From Chryseobacterium gotjawalense (lineage in GTDB: Bacteria > Bacteroidota > Bacteroidia > Flavobacteriales > Weeksellaceae): DNA of 64,000 nucleotides. The stretch covers positions 744,001 to 808,000 of the forward strand of contig NZ_CP124855.1 in the NCBI RefSeq assembly GCF_030012525.1. The letters run 5' to 3'. Both the position numbers and the translations under genes were made by a program. Below are positions 8,360 to 17,278 of this stretch, piece after piece; the first letter of the stretch is position 1; each line of letters starts with the position of its first letter. The notes beneath the pieces are model-generated. The model was not told the origin of the DNA and searched no databases. It worked only from the letters and a program-made list of their open reading frames with translations.

Positions 8360-9187
8360 GTGAGCGAAAAAAAAGAAATGTCTTTTTGGGGACACATCGG
8401 AGAATTGAGGGCACACTTGATTCGCGCAATTATTGCGGTTGTAGTTTGTGCGATTGTGGTTGGTTTTAATGTTAACTGGATTATGGATCACATTTTCTTC
8501 GGGCCTACAAGAAACGATTTTTTAACTTTTCGGGTGGTCAACCATTTTTCCCGTGAAATTGTTGGTCATGACAGCATCACACTTCCCGCCCATTTTGCGG
8601 TACAACAAAAACAGCTATTTCAGCAGTTTAATGTAATGATGGCGGTGTCTATCTTTGGAGGTATTGTTACCGCATTTCCCTATTTGGTGTGGGAGTTGTG
8701 GCGGTTTATTTCTCCGGCTCTGCATCCGAACGAAAGAAAAAACTCGGTATGGTTGATTAATTTTGTTTGGATTCTTTTTCTGACCGGAATTCTTTGTGGC
8801 TACTTTTTAATTCTTCCCTTTGCGATTAATTTTGGACTGTTGTTTAAAGTTTCAGATTCTATCACCCAACTTTTTGATTTAAGTGATTACGCAACTCTTT
8901 TCCTTCAAATTGTTTTGGGTATGGGAATTGTTTTTTTATTCCCTGTCATTGTTTATTTCCTGACTTCTATCGGAATTCTTACGCCGAAATTCATGCGGAC
9001 TTACCGTCGTCATGCCATTGTTTTAATTATGGTAGTGGCTGCGGTTATAACGCCGGCAGATGTTTTGAGTATGATGATGGCTGCATTTCCACTCCTTTTA
9101 TTATACGAATTCAGTATTATAATGAGTGCTTATACCTTTAAAAAAATAGAAAAAAGAAAGCTTGAAGAAGAAAAAGTAAGATTATAA
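8360..9187 (+). CDS. tatC: Sec-independent protein translocase TatC
   Basis: Membrane receptor for twin-arginine signal peptides on folded exported proteins. The start is a GTG at 8360 giving MSEKKEMSFWGHIGELRAHL, which carries the conserved N-terminal helix with a Glu-Leu-Arg motif. Six membrane segments follow, and the FPYLVWELWRFISPALHPNER periplasmic/loop region (about residues 110-130) is diagnostic, with only part of it quoted here in meaning. At 275 residues it has a somewhat longer first loop than E. coli TatC, as is usual in Bacteroidota. No tatA/B gene is adjacent. A strong hairpin terminator follows. Confidence 0.94.
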   Translation: MSEKKEMSFWGHIGELRAHLIRAIIAVVVCAIVVGFNVNWIMDHIFFGPTRNDFLTFRVVNHFSREIVGHDSITLPAHFAVQQKQLFQQFNVMMAVSIFGGIVTAFPYLVWELWRFISPALHPNERKNSVWLINFVWILFLTGILCGYFLILPFAINFGLLFKVSDSITQLFDLSDYATLFLQIVLGMGIVFLFPVIVYFLTSIGILTPKFMRTYRRHAIVLIMVVAAVITPADVLSMMMAAFPLLLLYEFSIIMSAYTFKKIEKRKLEEEKVRL

Positions 9188-9203
9188 TTACTATAAAAAC
9201 AAA

Positions 9204-9227
9204 AAAACACGCTTTCGGGCGTGTTTT
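9204..9227. terminator. Bidirectional terminator between tatC and the SRPBCC gene
   Basis: Perfect 9-bp arms AAAACACGC and GCGTGTTTT with a 6-nt loop TTTCGG. A-runs and T-runs on both sides let it serve the convergent genes on each strand. Confidence 0.85.
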
Positions 9228-9246
9228 ATATTTTAAAAAGTCAGCG

Positions 9247-9672
9247 TTAATTCTCAACAAAATTTTTCAGACTTTTTCCGATAATTTCATTCCAGCCTTT
9301 TTCGAAACTTTCTTTCTGAAAATCTTTTCCAAGATGCTCAAAGTTTTCTAAACCTTTGTGACTAAGTGTAACCAGAGTCCCGTTTTCGTTTTCTTCGAGT
9401 TTCCATTTAACAATAGATTTTTCTTTCGAAAATTCAGGATATGTCCAGGTGTACTTTAATTTTTCATTTGGAATACTTTCCAAAATTTCTCCATGATGAT
9501 GAAATCTTCTTTCTTCACCCGGTTCGTAAAAGTTGAACTGATTGTGAACTTCCAAATCAAAATCGGGAATATCAAAATACCATTCTTTCATCTGCGCTTT
9601 GTCGGTTATGGCTTTCCAAACCTTTTCAGCAGGGGCATTTACCCTTTGTTGAACAAGTACAATCTCATGCAT
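9247..9672 (-). CDS. SRPBCC/AHSA1-like domain protein
   Basis: A single START-like (Bet v1/AHA1 C-terminal) domain of about 142 residues. It begins MHEIVLVQQRVNAPAEKVWK and contains WKAITDKAQMKEWYFD and YTWTYPEFSKEKSIVKW, the usual pattern for this hydrophobic-ligand fold. Its function is not predictable from sequence; relatives bind lipids or act as Hsp90 co-chaperone-like or polyketide-handling proteins. I place the start at the ATG at 9672 because the family begins here; an upstream in-frame ATG at 9750 would add 26 unrelated residues. Confidence 0.8.
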   Translation of the reverse strand: MHEIVLVQQRVNAPAEKVWKAITDKAQMKEWYFDIPDFDLEVHNQFNFYEPGEERRFHHHGEILESIPNEKLKYTWTYPEFSKEKSIVKWKLEENENGTLVTLSHKGLENFEHLGKDFQKESFEKGWNEIIGKSLKNFVEN

Positions 9673-9841
9673 AATTTTTGTTTTTTTGATTGTAATAAAG
9701 TTAGTATAATTTTCAGCAGAAAGAAAAAATATTCCTATGATATTTCGCATTCATCATTTTAAACTAAATTTGAGATCTATTTTAAAGTATAATCTTTTCG
9801 GAAACGTTCCTCTCTAATAACAACCTTTTTATAAAACTACT

Positions 9842-10960
9842 TTGGAGCTATTTAAAAATATTATGATTACAGTTCTACTTATGGTAATCGTTTTTGCCGC
9901 GGCACTTTTCATTTTCATGCAACATCCTAAATTCGGGAAAGCGCCAACCGGAAAACGTTTGGAAAGAATAAAAAAATCGCCGTATTATCAAAAGGGTAAA
10001 TTCGATAATATTAATTTTACGCCGCAACTCGCAGAAGATTCTTCAATTCCGGGAGTGATGTTCCGCTTTTTATTCGGCAAAAACAAAAATTTAATCCCGA
10101 AGGAAAAATTTAATTTTGAAAAAACCGATTTGAAAAATTTAAATCCAAATGAAAATATTTATGTTTGGATGGGACATTCTTCTTATTTCATTCAAATTGA
10201 TGGCAAAAAAATCCTTGTCGATCCCGTTTTCAGTGGAAATGCATCTCCCGTAAAATTTGCTGCAAAAGCCTTTTCCGGAACCGATTTATACACCGCAGAA
10301 GATATTCCCGGATTGGATTATTTAATCATTACGCACGATCACTGGGATCATCTGGATTATGAAACCGTGAAAAAGCTCAATCCAAAAGCAAAACAAGTCA
10401 TCACGGGATTAGGAACCGCCGAACATTTGGAGTATTGGAATTATGATCCTAAAAAAATTATCGAACTCGATTGGGGCGAAAATTTTGATTTGGGAAATGG
10501 ATTCAAAGTTTACGCAGAGACAGCGCGGCATTTTTCCGGGCGCGGTTTTAAGCGGAACCAAGCCATTTGGGCGAGTTTTATTTTTGAAACTCCGGAAAGA
10601 AAAATTTATATCGGCGGCGATTCCGGGTTTGATAATCACTTTGAAAAAATTGGTGAAAAATATGGCGATTTTGATTTGGCTATTCTTGAAAATGGCCAGT
10701 ATAACAAAGACTGGCGCTATATTCACATGATGCCGGAAGAGTTTCTGCGCGCTGCTGAAAATCTGAAAGCGAAAAGGATAATACCGGTCCATAATTCAAA
10801 ATTCGCTCTTGCGCTGCACGACTGGAAAGAACCGTTACAAAAAATAACCACGCTGAATGAAACAGAAAACTTACGCCTGATTACTCCTAAGATTGGGGAA
10901 AAAATCGTTTGGCAAGATGACTCGATCGTTTATGAAAAATGGTGGGAATCCTACAAATAG
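9842..10960 (+). CDS. Membrane-anchored metallo-beta-lactamase-fold hydrolase (NAPE-PLD/UlaG-like)
   Basis: A zinc hydrolase with one N-terminal membrane anchor (residues about 8-25) followed by the MBL domain. The metal motif THDHWDHLD (about residue 162) and the later metal-binding positions ETARHFSGRG, YIGGDSGFD and PVHNSKFAL are intact. The order matches the UlaG/NAPE-phospholipase D branch of the superfamily. The substrate is unknown; a phospholipid or cyclic ester would fit an envelope-anchored enzyme. The longest reading uses a TTG start at 9842; an in-frame ATG at 9863 is an equally possible start and keeps the anchor. Confidence 0.82.
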   Translation: MELFKNIMITVLLMVIVFAAALFIFMQHPKFGKAPTGKRLERIKKSPYYQKGKFDNINFTPQLAEDSSIPGVMFRFLFGKNKNLIPKEKFNFEKTDLKNLNPNENIYVWMGHSSYFIQIDGKKILVDPVFSGNASPVKFAAKAFSGTDLYTAEDIPGLDYLIITHDHWDHLDYETVKKLNPKAKQVITGLGTAEHLEYWNYDPKKIIELDWGENFDLGNGFKVYAETARHFSGRGFKRNQAIWASFIFETPERKIYIGGDSGFDNHFEKIGEKYGDFDLAILENGQYNKDWRYIHMMPEEFLRAAENLKAKRIIPVHNSKFALALHDWKEPLQKITTLNETENLRLITPKIGEKIVWQDDSIVYEKWWESYK

Positions 10961-11066
10961 AATCAACAGAAATTTTTATTTCGGAATTGGATTGTCGAAT
11001 AAAATTATATTGCTGTCGCAAAATTGACTAATTTAGAATTATCAAACCCAATAAAACTCTTGAAAG

Positions 11067-11837
11067 ATGATAAAAAAACTGCAAATCGCCAATGGTTTCT
11101 TTCTGATTTTCACCATTATCTTTAATTATCTGAGCAATACCGGAATATTTAATGGAAAGACAATCGCCAATGTTTCTGATCAATACCACAATTTTTTTAC
11201 TCCGGCAGGTTATGCTTTTTCAATTTGGGGATTTATTTATCTGCTTTTAATTGGTTTCGTTTTTTACACGGGCCGAAGTTTATTCAATCCAGCTAAAAAT
11301 GAAGCGAATGGCTTTGTAAGAAAAATCAGTTGGTGGTTTGTCGTTTCCTGTATTGCTAATTGTGCCTGGATCGTAACTTGGCTTTACGGTTTTACCGGAT
11401 TATCTGTAATCGTTCTGTTGATCGCCTTTATTTCGCTTTTAATCATTGTATTGGAAGCCTTAAATCACCATTCAACCGCTGCCGAAAAATGGTTCATTAA
11501 TTTTCCTTTTCAAATTTATTCGGGCTGGGTAAGTGTCGCTCTAATCGCGGCTACAGCAGCTTGGTTAAAAAAAACCGAATGGAGAGGTTTCGGAATTTCG
11601 GAAGTGAACTGGACCATTACTTTAATCATTACCGCATCTTTAATTCACCTTTTTATGACCTGGAAGAAGAATGCACCGGTGTTCGCTTTTGTAGCAGTCT
11701 GGGCTTTAATTGCAATTGCGGTGGCAAATAAAAATGAAAGTCAGCCAATTTATTTAGCAGCATTGACCGCAGCAGGAATTCTTTTTTTGAGCAGTTGTTT
11801 CAAAATTATTAAAGGAAGTTTAAGTAAAGTTAGATGA
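11067..11837 (+). CDS. TspO/MBR-like tryptophan-rich membrane protein
   Basis: A multi-pass membrane protein of 256 residues rich in Trp and aromatic residues. The segment FTPAGYAFSIWGFIYLLL near residue 50 resembles the TspO/peripheral benzodiazepine receptor signature (PxGxxFxxxW), and WWFVVSCIANCAWIV resembles its third helix. It is longer than the canonical 160-residue TspO, with about seven predicted membrane segments, so it belongs to the extended bacterial branch usually called tryptophan-rich sensory protein. The family binds porphyrins and cholesterol-like ligands in some members; the ligand here is unknown. It is a single gene, 86 bp before a thiolase. Confidence 0.72.
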   Translation: MIKKLQIANGFFLIFTIIFNYLSNTGIFNGKTIANVSDQYHNFFTPAGYAFSIWGFIYLLLIGFVFYTGRSLFNPAKNEANGFVRKISWWFVVSCIANCAWIVTWLYGFTGLSVIVLLIAFISLLIIVLEALNHHSTAAEKWFINFPFQIYSGWVSVALIAATAAWLKKTEWRGFGISEVNWTITLIITASLIHLFMTWKKNAPVFAFVAVWALIAIAVANKNESQPIYLAALTAAGILFLSSCFKIIKGSLSKVR

Positions 11838-11923
11838 CAGGAAAATCATTTTAAAGAAGTCAGGATTTACATTTCCCGAAGTCTTTTTAATTTTCTTAAA
11901 TTTACGCTCATTAAAAATAAAGA

Positions 11924-13138
11924 ATGAAAAACGCCTATATTATCGATGGGACAAGATCGGCCATCGGAAATTTTAAAGGAAGCTTAGCAGCTGTGAGAAC
12001 TGACGATCTGATGGCTTCTGTACTAAAAAGTTTAATCGAAAAAAATCCGGATTTACCATTAGATAAAATCGATGATGTTATTATCGGTTGCGCTAATCAA
12101 GCGGGTGAAGATAATCGTAATGTTGCCAGAATGGCTTCACTTTTAGCAGGATTTCCGGTGAATGTTCCGGGCGAAACGGTGAACAGATTGTGTGCCTCGG
12201 GAATGAGTTCGATTGTTCAGGCGATGCGTGCGATCCGTTCCGGCGAAGGTGATCTTTTTATTGCGGGCGGTGTTGAAGGAATGTCGAGAGCTCCTTACGT
12301 TCTTTCCAAAGCGGAATCTGCTTTTGGAACCGATTCTAAAATGTATGATTCGAGTTTTGGCTGGCGTTTCATCAATCCAAAAATGGAGAAAATGTACGGA
12401 ATTGATGCGATGGGAAAAACCGCAGAAAATTTAGCGGAAATGTTTGAAATTTCGCGTGAGGAACAGGATGAATTTGCCTTAAATTCTCAGATGAAAGCCA
12501 AAAAAGCGCAGGAAAGCGGAAGATTGGCAGAAGAGATTTCTGACCTTAAAATCCCACAAAGAAAAGGAGATCCGGTTGTCATTAATAAAGATGAATTCAT
12601 TAAACCGAACTCTACTTTAGAAATTTTAGCGAAACTAAGACCGGCTTTTTTAAAGGAAAACGGAACGGTGACCGCGGGAAATGCTTCAGGTTTAAATGAC
12701 GGAGCTGCTGCCGTGATTATTGCTTCAGATGATGCGGTGAAAAATTACAGTTTAAAACCTTTGGCTAAAATCTTAAGTTCTGCCGTGGTTGGCGTTGAAC
12801 CCAGAATTATGGGAATCGGTCCGGTTGAAGCAACTAAACTGGCTTTGAAAAGAGCAAATCTTACTTTAGACCAAATCGATATTATTGAATTGAATGAAGC
12901 TTTTGCCGCGCAAAGTATTGCGTGTCTGAAAGAACTCGGAATCGCCAATGATGATGCAAGAGTCAACGTAAACGGTGGCGCAATTGCACTTGGTCATCCA
13001 CTCGGAATGAGCGGAACGAGAATCACGTATTCTGCCGCTTTGGAATTACAAAAAACAGGAAAGAAATATGCGTTGGCGACAATGTGCATCGGCGTCGGAC
13101 AAGGTTATGCCGTAATTCTGGAAAATGTAACTATCTAA
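11924..13138 (+). CDS. Thiolase (acetyl-CoA C-acyltransferase), 3-oxoadipyl-CoA thiolase-like
   Basis: Cleaves or condenses 3-ketoacyl-CoA with CoA in the cytoplasm. The 404 residues carry the nucleophilic Cys in VNRLCASGMSSI (about residue 90), the ELNEAFAAQ block, the NVNGGAIALGHPLGMSGTR His motif and the final CIGVGQG Cys motif. The internal segment GWRFINPKMEKMYGIDAMGKT is typical of the PcaF/PaaJ branch that acts on 3-oxoadipyl-CoA, but no aromatic-degradation genes are nearby, so a general fatty acid role is also possible. A long perfect terminator follows. Confidence 0.88.
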   Translation: MKNAYIIDGTRSAIGNFKGSLAAVRTDDLMASVLKSLIEKNPDLPLDKIDDVIIGCANQAGEDNRNVARMASLLAGFPVNVPGETVNRLCASGMSSIVQAMRAIRSGEGDLFIAGGVEGMSRAPYVLSKAESAFGTDSKMYDSSFGWRFINPKMEKMYGIDAMGKTAENLAEMFEISREEQDEFALNSQMKAKKAQESGRLAEEISDLKIPQRKGDPVVINKDEFIKPNSTLEILAKLRPAFLKENGTVTAGNASGLNDGAAAVIIASDDAVKNYSLKPLAKILSSAVVGVEPRIMGIGPVEATKLALKRANLTLDQIDIIELNEAFAAQSIACLKELGIANDDARVNVNGGAIALGHPLGMSGTRITYSAALELQKTGKKYALATMCIGVGQGYAVILENVTI

Positions 13139-13156
13139 ATTTTATCCAATTTATTT

Positions 13157-13195
13157 AAAAACCCTTTCAGTCTTTAAAAGGCTGAAAGGGTTTTT
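13157..13195 (+). terminator. Terminator after the thiolase gene
   Basis: A perfect 14-bp stem, AAAAACCCTTTCAG with CTGAAAGGGTTTTT, and an 11-nt loop. The A-rich and T-rich flanks make it symmetric, so it can also stop the convergent DUF1398 gene. Confidence 0.88.
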
Positions 13196-13204
13196 CGCTT
13201 TGTA

Positions 13205-13597
13205 TTAAAGAGGAACAGTAGGGATTTTTTCTACTAATATTTCCTTCCCGCTTTTGTCGTAATAAGTACACGTCATTTTTTGTAAATCTACAATCCAGCA
13301 ATCGATTCCATTTTCTGCGCAATCTTGGCAAAATGTTTGAAAACTGGTTCCGCCATTTTGATGCAATTTTAATCGTTCGAGAAATTTTTCTGCATTGGTA
13401 TTTTCAGAAATTAGAAGATCGTGTGTAGCTTCTGAGGTGATACTTTCCTTTTCATCATCGAAGTAATCGGTGTGACCATCTGTAACGAAAGTGATAAAAT
13501 TTACAACTCCCAATAATTTTAATTGCCGAATTAAAACCGGAAATATATTTCCACTCTCTGTTTGTGCTTCGTGGATTTGTTCTGATGTAAATTTCAT
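13205..13597 (-). CDS. DUF1398 (YbcV-like) family protein
   Basis: A soluble 130-residue protein matching the DUF1398 pattern as I recall it: MKFTSEQIHEAQTESG at the start, a central FVTDGHTDYFD, and GGTSFQTFCQDCAENGIDCW with three Cys followed by TCTYYDKSG. Its function is unknown; E. coli YbcV is an annotated relative. It is one of a run of small minus-strand genes (13205-15769) that may share transcripts. Confidence 0.72.
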   Translation of the reverse strand: MKFTSEQIHEAQTESGNIFPVLIRQLKLLGVVNFITFVTDGHTDYFDDEKESITSEATHDLLISENTNAEKFLERLKLHQNGGTSFQTFCQDCAENGIDCWIVDLQKMTCTYYDKSGKEILVEKIPTVPL

Positions 13598-13636
13598 TGT
13601 TTGTAAGTTTTAAAAAGAAAAACTGAACTTCATTCT

Positions 13637-13702
13637 AGCCCCGATTGCAGCGGCATCCTTTTGCGGAACGAAGTGCAGCAAAAGATAGAGCGAAAAGCGG
13701 GA
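13637..13702 (+). repeat. Structured intergenic repeat, copy A
   Basis: The first of four related copies. It has a GCCCCG 5' flank, a stem CTTTTGC (13658-13664) pairing with GCAAAAG (13678-13684), a 13-nt loop GGAACGAAGTGCA, and a terminal AGCGGGA (13696-13702). The 5' CCCG can pair with CGGG of the 3' flank. It lies between the DUF1398 and VOC genes. The 5' flank and the spacer after the stem differ from the other copies, so it looks like a second subfamily. Confidence 0.75.
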
Positions 13703-13744
13703 TAGGTTTTGTAAGAAGCGAAAATCCTGTTGCTTCTAAAAAAA

Positions 13745-14191
13745 TTAATGAGCCTGAACTTTGGAAGGATCATCATAGTTGACCATCCAGTTGATGCCAA
13801 ACTTATCGGTCCACATCCCGAAATAAGCGCCCCAAAACGTGTCGGCAAGCGGCATTGTAACTACTCCACCTTCGGAAAGTCCATTGAAAATCCGGTCGGC
13901 TTCTTCTTTGGAATCCGTGTTGATGGAAAGCGAAATATTATTCCCGATTTTATGATCGTGAATTCCTGGCATCGTGTCACTACCCATCAAAATGGTTTCC
14001 GCAGAAATAGGCAGCGTCATGTGCATGATTCTGTTTTTTACATCATCTGACATTGCGGGCATTCCTTCCTGTGGCGGCATATCGCCAAATCTTCCGACCA
14101 TCGGAAAATCACCACCGAAAACGGATTTATAAAAATTGAATGCTTCTTCGCAAGTTCCGTCGAAAGTTAAATACGCGTTAATTGTTGCCAT
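13745..14191 (-). CDS. VOC-family (PhnB/glyoxalase-like) protein
   Basis: One vicinal-oxygen-chelate domain of 148 residues with the PhnB-type opening TINAYLTFDGTCEEAFNFYK, the central MHMTLPISAETILMGSD and the end FGMWTDKFGINWMVNYDD. Proteins of this group are metal-binding dimers with mostly unknown substrates; the common annotation 3-demethylubiquinone methyltransferase is not supported. The neighbouring small genes on the same strand suggest a loose operon. Confidence 0.85.
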   Translation of the reverse strand: MATINAYLTFDGTCEEAFNFYKSVFGGDFPMVGRFGDMPPQEGMPAMSDDVKNRIMHMTLPISAETILMGSDTMPGIHDHKIGNNISLSINTDSKEEADRIFNGLSEGGVVTMPLADTFWGAYFGMWTDKFGINWMVNYDDPSKVQAH

Positions 14192-14206
14192 GATATTGTT
14201 TTTAAA

Positions 14207-14677
14207 TTATTGATTTTTCCAGTTCGTCGGGTACTCTAAATTGCCGTCATAACTTTTCCAGTTGCCAATAAACTCGATAAATTGATTTTCAATTTTCTCG
14301 GTTTTTTTATTCCACATAAAGGTATAAATAAATTTTCCTTTTAAAATCCCGGAATGTTTTCCCGTGCCTTCTTCGGCCAATTCATATTCGCCAAAAATCG
14401 AACTTCGTTTTTGAGCGTCTTTATATTTGGTGATTTTCAGTTTACCTTCGAATTTGGTATTCGTTTTTTCTACTAAAGAAAATCCGGAAACAAAATATTC
14501 CTGATCATTTTTTTTATCCTGTTCCGAAATATTAATTTTCACCGTCATCGGAATTTTTTCCGCAGTGATGGTTCCTAAATAAGGCTCAGAATTGTTCATC
14601 CAAACGCTGGAGATATCGGGCATTTGGGCAGTAATAAAACCGCTTATTAAAAGCAAAGTGAGTAAAATTTTTTTCAT
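14207..14677 (-). CDS. Hypothetical exported protein
   Basis: I do not recognise a family. The 156-residue product begins with a classical signal peptide (MKKILLTLLLISGFITAQ), with cleavage likely after the Ala or at FITAQ. The mature part is Trp-poor in the middle, Lys-rich and beta-strand-like, with the segments KFEGKLKITKYKDAQKRSS and GILKGKFIYTFMWNKKTE. Its small size and alternating strands suggest a lipocalin-like or barrel-like periplasmic protein, but this is a guess. It lies 15 bp upstream of the VOC gene. Confidence 0.65.
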   Translation of the reverse strand: MKKILLTLLLISGFITAQMPDISSVWMNNSEPYLGTITAEKIPMTVKINISEQDKKNDQEYFVSGFSLVEKTNTKFEGKLKITKYKDAQKRSSIFGEYELAEEGTGKHSGILKGKFIYTFMWNKKTEKIENQFIEFIGNWKSYDGNLEYPTNWKNQ

Positions 14678-14701
14678 GATTGTGTTTTTAAAATTAAATA
14701 A

Positions 14702-15157
14702 TTAGGCACCGAACTGATCCAAATGATGATTTAAATGTTTCGCAAACATATTGTTCCATTCCTGAGCCTTGAGTTTCCCGAAAGAAAATGATTCTTTTCC
14801 GTCAAAAGATTCCCGTCCTAACTGCTGTGTTTTCTGAATAAAGCCGATCAACCGTTTTTTTTCAGAATCAAAATCTTTGCTTTCTTTAATTATAAATTGT
14901 GGCGCAGTCGGAGAATTCTGAGAATAGGATTTTTCGCCCACCACTTTCGGTTTTACAAATCTTTTTAAAATAAATTTCGCAATTCCGCCCGGTGCTTTAT
15001 GTTTTTGCGGTTCATACACCATTTCATAAGTTACATTGCAATGCGCCAACATTTGATCGACGGACATTTTGCCCCATTTCGCTTTTGAATCTGGAGAAAG
15101 TTTATTGATTCTGTCGATGTAATTCTGCGCTTCTTTAGCATTAAAAATATCTTGCAT
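14702..15157 (-). CDS. DUF1569 (DinB-like) family protein
   Basis: A soluble 151-residue protein with the DUF1569 pattern: WGKMSVDQMLAHCNVTYEM (about residue 27-45) with the conserved His after the Ala-Met stretch, and the C-terminal NMFAKHLNHHLDQFG with a His pair. DinB-like four-helix bundles bind a metal through such His residues; many act as thiol-dependent transferases. Function here is unknown. It is likely cotranscribed with the exported protein 24 bp downstream. Confidence 0.75.
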   Translation of the reverse strand: MQDIFNAKEAQNYIDRINKLSPDSKAKWGKMSVDQMLAHCNVTYEMVYEPQKHKAPGGIAKFILKRFVKPKVVGEKSYSQNSPTAPQFIIKESKDFDSEKKRLIGFIQKTQQLGRESFDGKESFSFGKLKAQEWNNMFAKHLNHHLDQFGA

Positions 15158-15208
15158 AGTTTAGTTTTATCAAACAAAAATAGAATTATTTTAAGGAATA
15201 TTTACGAT

Positions 15209-15769
15209 TTAAATTTCACTTCTGATTCTGCTCAGCGTTTCCTGTGAAATCCCCAGATAAGAAGCGATCATTCCCAAAGGGGCACGAAGGATAATGTTGG
15301 GGTTTTCCTCCAAAAGCTGCGCGTATTTCTCTTTCGCCGTCATGTGTTGAAGCGAACTGATCCGTTTCGACATCTGAGCCATTAAATTCCCCAAAAGAAA
15401 CCGGCTGAAATTCGCCGAGGTCAAAGAAACTGAACACAGTTCTTCCAACTTTTTATAATCACAAAAGGTAACCGTACTTTCTTCCAAAGTTTCGATATTA
15501 TAAATCGAGGGAACATTATTGAAAATCGTATCGATGCTGCCGAATGATTTTCCCTCTGAATAAAAATTGGTGGTGATGTCTTTTCCTTTTTCAAAATAAT
15601 ACGTTCGCGCGAGACCATTTTCCATGTAATAAACATTTCGGTTATGAGTATTTTGATGGCTTAACAGTTCGCCTTTTGCGAAAATTCTGGTCTGCGTTTC
15701 ATTGCGAAAAAAATCTTCGGTAACGGCGTCTGGTTTTATATATTTTGAAATTTGGTCGAGCAGTTTCAC
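15209..15769 (-). CDS. Crp/Fnr-family transcription regulator
   Basis: 186 residues with an N-terminal cyclic-nucleotide-binding-like beta-roll (FAKGELLSHQNTHNRNVYYMENGLAR) and a C-terminal HTH (GMIASYLGISQETLSRIRSEI). There are no Fe-S-type Cys clusters, and the phosphate-binding Arg-Ser pair of true CRP is not obvious, so the ligand is unknown. The final helix ends right at the stop, as in many short Bacteroidota members of this group. It may control the small downstream genes or act elsewhere. Confidence 0.85.
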   Translation of the reverse strand: MKLLDQISKYIKPDAVTEDFFRNETQTRIFAKGELLSHQNTHNRNVYYMENGLARTYYFEKGKDITTNFYSEGKSFGSIDTIFNNVPSIYNIETLEESTVTFCDYKKLEELCSVSLTSANFSRFLLGNLMAQMSKRISSLQHMTAKEKYAQLLEENPNIILRAPLGMIASYLGISQETLSRIRSEI

Positions 15770-15858
15770 TTCGTATAGTTTTTACAAAAATAAAGAAAGA
15801 ATATGGTAAAAAGACAGAGACTTTATATTAATCATCACTAGTAAATGAAGCAAAATCT

Positions 15859-15935
15859 GCAGCCCGGCTTGAGTGAAACTCTTTTTATGCAACGAAACGG
15901 AATAAAAAAGCGGGAATCTCGTCCTTAAAGACGAG
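15859..15935 (+). repeat. Structured intergenic repeat, copy B
   Basis: 5' flank GCAGCCCGGCTTGAGTG, stem TTTTTAT (15882-15888) with ATAAAAA (15902-15908), 13-nt loop GCAACGAAACGGA, then AGCGGGA at 15909-15915. The usual 3' flank is replaced by a separate hairpin, CTCGTC-cttaaa-GACGAG (15918-15935). It lies between the Crp/Fnr gene and the efflux operon terminator. Confidence 0.78.
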
Positions 15936-15962
15936 CGAAATGTTTGCCAAAAATAAAAAAGA

Positions 15963-15986
15963 ACGTCTGTACTACAGCCCAGACGT
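15963..15986 (-). terminator. Terminator of the TolC/HlyD/permease unit
   Basis: On the minus strand ACGTCTG pairs with CAGACGT (7-bp arms, 10-nt loop), followed by a T-rich stretch reading TTCTTTTTTATTTTT. It lies about 50 bp after the permease stop. Confidence 0.75.
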
Positions 15987-16033
15987 CCTCAACAAACAAA
16001 CAGTATGAAAACTGTTATTACTTTAAGTCAAAA

Positions 16034-17251
16034 TTATTCCTCGGAAGAAATTAATTCCGATAACTCGTCTTTTTCAATATTTTGCGAGATTTTATATTTT
16101 TTAAAAAGGAAATGAATTTTTATTTTCAGTGCCATCCAACCAAGAATGAAATAAATCCATCCTAAGATGAACAGGTGAACCAAATGTTTTTTGGTTAAAA
16201 TCGCCGAACCGTTCTGTACCACCATAATTTTCAGCGCATCCAGATAGGGTGTTAATGGAATAATTGCCGTAAAACTTTTGATAAACGCAGGCATCGCATA
16301 AGTTGGCCACGTAAATCCACTGATGATAAAAGCAGGCGATGCAATCACCATTAAGTATTGCGTAGCCTTCAACGCATCCGGAACCAAAATACTTATGAGA
16401 ACCCCCAGATTGGTTGCCGCCACCACGAAAACTGCGGTGATGAGAAAGAAATTCCAAACATTGTCGGGAACCGGAATTCTAAAATATAAACTGCACAGGT
16501 AGAAAAACAGGATATTGAAATTCGCGAAAATCCAGATGGGCAGGCATTTAATCGCCATTACCACAACCGCATATTTTTCTTTACCTGCAAAATCTTTAAG
16601 GAAAGATTCTCTTTTAAATTCTTCAGAAAAAGTAACTGCCATTGCCAATAAAATCACCTGCTGTAAAACGACGGCCATCATTGCCGGCCACATAAAAACC
16701 AGATAATTACTCGTGGTGTTGAAAAGCGTAATATAATTCGCTTTGAAAGGTTCGTATTGGGTTTTCGCTAGATCTGCATTCATGCCTTTTTTCTCCAACG
16801 CTTTAATTTCCGCGCCGGCGGAGAAAGTTCCTAAAGTCAACTGAATGGCTTTTGTGGCAAAATTCGCCGTCAATACATTTGAAGTGTTCACGTAAACATT
16901 CACCTCCGGATATTTTTTCTGAAGCATCATCGCTTCGAAACGTTCCGGTATAATGATTACTGCCGCAGCTTCTGTTTTGATGGTTTCATCTTTCAAGTTC
17001 GCAGGTTCATTAATATAACTTAAAACTTTCAACGATTTACTGTCCTGAAGCATTTCTACGACCTGATTGGATAACGGCGTGTTGTCATGATTCACCACGA
17101 TTACGGGAATATTTTCTACTTTCCCGGATTTGTAGGTAAAACCAATGAGCAAAGCGTAGAAAACGGGCGCTAAAAAAAAGACGGAAATCATCGTTTTGTT
17201 GGTGAAAAACAGGTGGAATTCCCTTTTTAATAAATATCTGATTTGTTTCAT
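16034..17251 (-). CDS. ABC-2 type transport permease
   Basis: Membrane subunit of an export system, 405 residues. It has a membrane helix near residue 20-35, a large extracytoplasmic domain (about 40-180) and then five to six helices, the layout of the ABC2_membrane_3/YhgE-type permeases that work with HlyD and TolC partners. Phrases such as MWPAMMAVVLQQVILLAMAV and FIISGFTWPTYAMPAFIKSF fit that family. The start is 27 bp after the HlyD stop. No ATPase gene lies in the cluster, which is unusual. Confidence 0.85.
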   Translation of the reverse strand: MKQIRYLLKREFHLFFTNKTMISVFFLAPVFYALLIGFTYKSGKVENIPVIVVNHDNTPLSNQVVEMLQDSKSLKVLSYINEPANLKDETIKTEAAAVIIIPERFEAMMLQKKYPEVNVYVNTSNVLTANFATKAIQLTLGTFSAGAEIKALEKKGMNADLAKTQYEPFKANYITLFNTTSNYLVFMWPAMMAVVLQQVILLAMAVTFSEEFKRESFLKDFAGKEKYAVVVMAIKCLPIWIFANFNILFFYLCSLYFRIPVPDNVWNFFLITAVFVVAATNLGVLISILVPDALKATQYLMVIASPAFIISGFTWPTYAMPAFIKSFTAIIPLTPYLDALKIMVVQNGSAILTKKHLVHLFILGWIYFILGWMALKIKIHFLFKKYKISQNIEKDELSELISSEE

Positions 17252-17278
17252 TTTGTGAGATTTAATTTAATTTTACAA

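Noticed and set aside
9673-9750. Extra 26 codons at the start of the SRPBCC frame
   Set aside because: The domain begins at the ATG at 9672, and the extension lies in an AT-rich promoter-like stretch.
13205-13597. Phage remnant (DUF1398 relatives are sometimes labelled phage envelope protein)
   Set aside because: It stands among ordinary chromosomal genes with no other phage features.
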